64,000 bases of DNA. Origin: Oscillospiraceae bacterium (GTDB lineage Bacteria; Bacillota; Clostridia; Oscillospirales; Oscillospiraceae). Where the stretch lies: the NCBI GenBank assembly GCA_017406005.1, contig JAFQZI010000093.1:52884-116883 (forward strand), read 5' to 3'. Shown in pieces: positions 62,292-64,000 of this stretch. A program made the position numbers and the translations under genes. The notes beneath the pieces were generated by a model. It was not told the origin of the DNA. It worked only from the letters and a program-made list of their open reading frames with translations, and searched no databases. Numbering within the stretch: the stretch's first letter is position 1; every line of letters begins with the position of its first letter.

Positions 62292-63588
62292 ATGAAAAAA
62301 GTATTGCCTGATTGCGCTGGCTATCGTTCTTGCTCTGCTGCTATGCGGGTGTATGAGCAAGGAGGAATCTGCCTATCGCGCCGCGAAGAAGAAACTTGAG
62401 ACCGCGCAGAACCTGGGGGGCGGCCTGACGGCTGAAACGAAGGATCCCGTGTGGCTGGCGGCGCTGGACGCGCTGGTTGAGGTGGGTGACTACGAGGATG
62501 CGCCTGCCTTGGCGGACGAGGCACGGGAATACTTTTACGTTAACGCGCTGTGGTGGTTTTGGCAGATCGACGACCATGAGGATGCTCTCACTCAAGCCCA
62601 AGCGTATCTGGATGCAGTTCCCAATTACCGGGACGCCGCGGACTGGACTGCACTGCGGGAGGCTCTGGCGCACTTCACTGACGGCAAGGTTGCCGAGGCC
62701 GCTGAGATCGTCCGAACGCTGCCTGAGAGCTTCAACGATAACCCGTACCGCCTCGCCATCCTGATAGCGGATGCCTGCCAGGAGGAGAATTGGACGGAGG
62801 CGCTGGACTTTGCGCAGGCGCTCGAGCCGCTCATCATTGACGATGGAAACGGCAACGAATGGCTCACGAGGAAGTATTGCACGGAAACCATCCTGCGCTG
62901 CAGCGGGCTGGAGATGTTCGCCAATGCTATGCATGACAAGTTTGTTTTTCAGGGTTTCCTTCTGTGCTACTACACCCAGCAGACCGACTTGGGCAACGAC
63001 ATCACAACGCTGGAGGACTGCCCCTGCGAATTGACAAGCCGCGGCTTTGCAAAAACCCCGCTCGGCGAAGTTAATCTCAGAGATATATATTGGGACCGCG
63101 CCCATCGCATGGAGGAAAGCCTGGAGCAATACGGTATAGCCGAGGACTACGCGAAGCTTGGCACTTACAGAACGAAATATAGTCCGGTCCGCAAGGACGA
63201 GATAGAGATTATGGATGGCCGCGTGCCAACGCCGCCGGCGGAAATCACCGGCAGCGGCATCTGTTTCCTGGAAAAGAGCAATTACTATGACGGGGTGAAG
63301 GTTGGCGTCAATGACTTTCGTTACCGCGTGGCACCTTTGTGCCTGGCCGACTCCGTGGAGAGCGCTCGGTACGTCTGCCGTTTCTATCACAACGCCACGA
63401 AGACCCACCGTGTCAGATCTTCCGATGGCTACGAGGGCGGCATGTCGATCTGCGACACAACCGTGCAGTTGATCGACATGGTGACAGGAGAGACGCTGGC
63501 TGTGTGCCAATACCATGAGAGCGAGTGCGACGAGGTTCTGAATGAGAAACTGGTGCCCGTGCTGCGAGAGCTGGTGACGGTTTACTAG
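62292..63588 (+). CDS. TPR-like lipoprotein with a frameshift in the signal peptide
   Basis: The intact frame runs from 62353, but just before it the sequence encodes LIALAIVLALLLCGCMSKEE, a lipoprotein signal with lipobox. The matching start (ATG at 62292, MKKVL, with GGGGAGG upstream) is in another frame: one base too many near 62306-62310. Corrected, the product has about 430 residues. The body has TPR-like segments (ALDALVEVGDYEDAPALADE, EDALTQAQAYLDAVPNYRDA, EENWTEALDFAQALEP) and a C-terminal domain with CFLEKSNYYDGVKVGVNDF. It is GC-richer than its neighbours, suggesting different origin. A true mutation or a sequencing error are both possible. Confidence 0.72.
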
Positions 63589-63750
63589 CGTTTCAAAGGA
63601 TTCGTAATGGGTCGCTGATCAGATCATGATCCACCGCATGAAGACCGAAACACAGGGGGACGGTTAATGCGAAAGACGGTTACAAAATGTAATTACTTGG
63701 TCTTTCATGCATTGCGTGTGCAGATCCTTCGGCATGGGATGTTCTCTGTG

Positions 63751-64000
63751 CTAAATATGTTTTCTTACAATGCCGAAACTTGTGCCTGTCAGCCGGCTGA
63801 CCTGTCGAATGGAACCGCCTGCATGCAGAAGAGCAGTCAGCGCTTCGCTCTTTTGAGATTCCGGAAGAGCCTGAAACTGAGACACATTTTCACATCCGCA
63901 TAATGATTTCAGTACCTCTTTTGCTTTTGTGTCTGTTAGCCGCTTAGGCGCCTGTTCTGAAATATCCATACAGCTGTCATTGGCTTTCTCGTCGTGATAC
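63751..64000 (-). CDS. C-terminal part of a RAYT/IS200-type transposase-like protein (5' end outside window)
   Basis: On the minus strand the frame is open to the right edge (YHDEKANDSCMDISEQAPKR...) and ends at 63751, about 82 residues. The stretch ALPESQKSEALTALLHAGGS followed by IRQVSRLTGTSFGIVRKHI is the C-terminal helix-turn-helix found in many REP-associated tyrosine transposase (Y1_Tnp) proteins. The catalytic HUH part lies outside the window. It supports the palindromes at 53927 and 60989 as possible REP-like substrates. Confidence 0.65.
   Translation of the reverse strand, partial: YHDEKANDSCMDISEQAPKRLTDTKAKEVLKSLCGCENVSQFQALPESQKSEALTALLHAGGSIRQVSRLTGTSFGIVRKHI

Noticed and set aside
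1-64000. Prophage or integrative element covering the accessory region
   Set aside because: No integrase, capsid, terminase, relaxase or attachment repeats were seen; the region looks like a variable chromosomal locus with local duplication.

Overview
The window reads as chromosomal DNA of an anaerobic, low-to-mid GC Firmicute of the class Clostridia, probably a gut or rumen commensal. The evidence is the dgt-dnaG-rpoD operon, AddAB instead of RecBCD, strong AGGAGG ribosome sites, short intergenic gaps and many secreted zinc-ribbon, BspA-like and DUF6273 proteins. I cannot name the genus from sequence alone; the secreted zinc-ribbon families recall uncultured Christensenellales/Aristaeellaceae-type genomes, but that is an impression.

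Left part (1-27.5 kb), mostly housekeeping. It opens with the 3' part of galactokinase and peptidase T. A compact NAD-salvage operon follows (nadE-pncB-nadD, nicotinate to NAD), with a clear promoter that overlaps repeated half-sites. Next come a glutaminase-less GMP synthase subunit (guaA, minus strand), three co-directional leucine-rich-repeat exported proteins of one paralogous family, a large DUF6020-like membrane protein and a PLP aminotransferase. Then follow addB-addA, rpmE and the dgt-dnaG-rpoD operon. A short gene encodes a double-glycine leader joined to an SH3-like domain, and it faces a DUF5662 gene.

Middle part (27.6-34 kb), a signalling and TIR island: an LRR-TIR-TIR-LRR protein, a second TIR protein, and a split two-component system (7TM sensor without kinase, NarL-type kinase, NarL-type regulator). 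The promoters before the first TIR gene and before the sensor operon have the same hexamers and spacer length, so the two units may be co-expressed.

Right part (34-64 kb), an accessory region of paralogous exported and repeat proteins. Six genes have a Sec signal peptide followed directly or closely by CxxC...CxxC zinc ribbons. They are joined to different C-terminal domains (BspA repeats, DUF6273, a shared SSENTF/GLH domain, PG-binding-like, fibronectin III). Mixed with them are membrane zinc-finger proteins, lipoproteins, TPR proteins and cytoplasmic HEAT-like proteins that begin with MGLFxPxWK or a variant. One of the HEAT-like genes is translationally coupled (ATGA overlap) to a tandem radical SAM/SPASM protein. 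The region shows active duplication and decay: an exact 66-bp repeat at two MGLF starts, a 21-codon MGLF stub, a gene with an in-frame TAG, one with an in-frame TAA, a detached C-terminal domain fragment and a frameshifted lipoprotein signal. It ends in the C-terminal part of a likely RAYT/IS200-type transposase. The best candidate for an undescribed system is the MGLF HEAT-like family with its coupled double radical SAM enzyme and the neighbouring extracytoplasmic zinc-ribbon proteins. No rRNA, tRNA or CRISPR array was seen.
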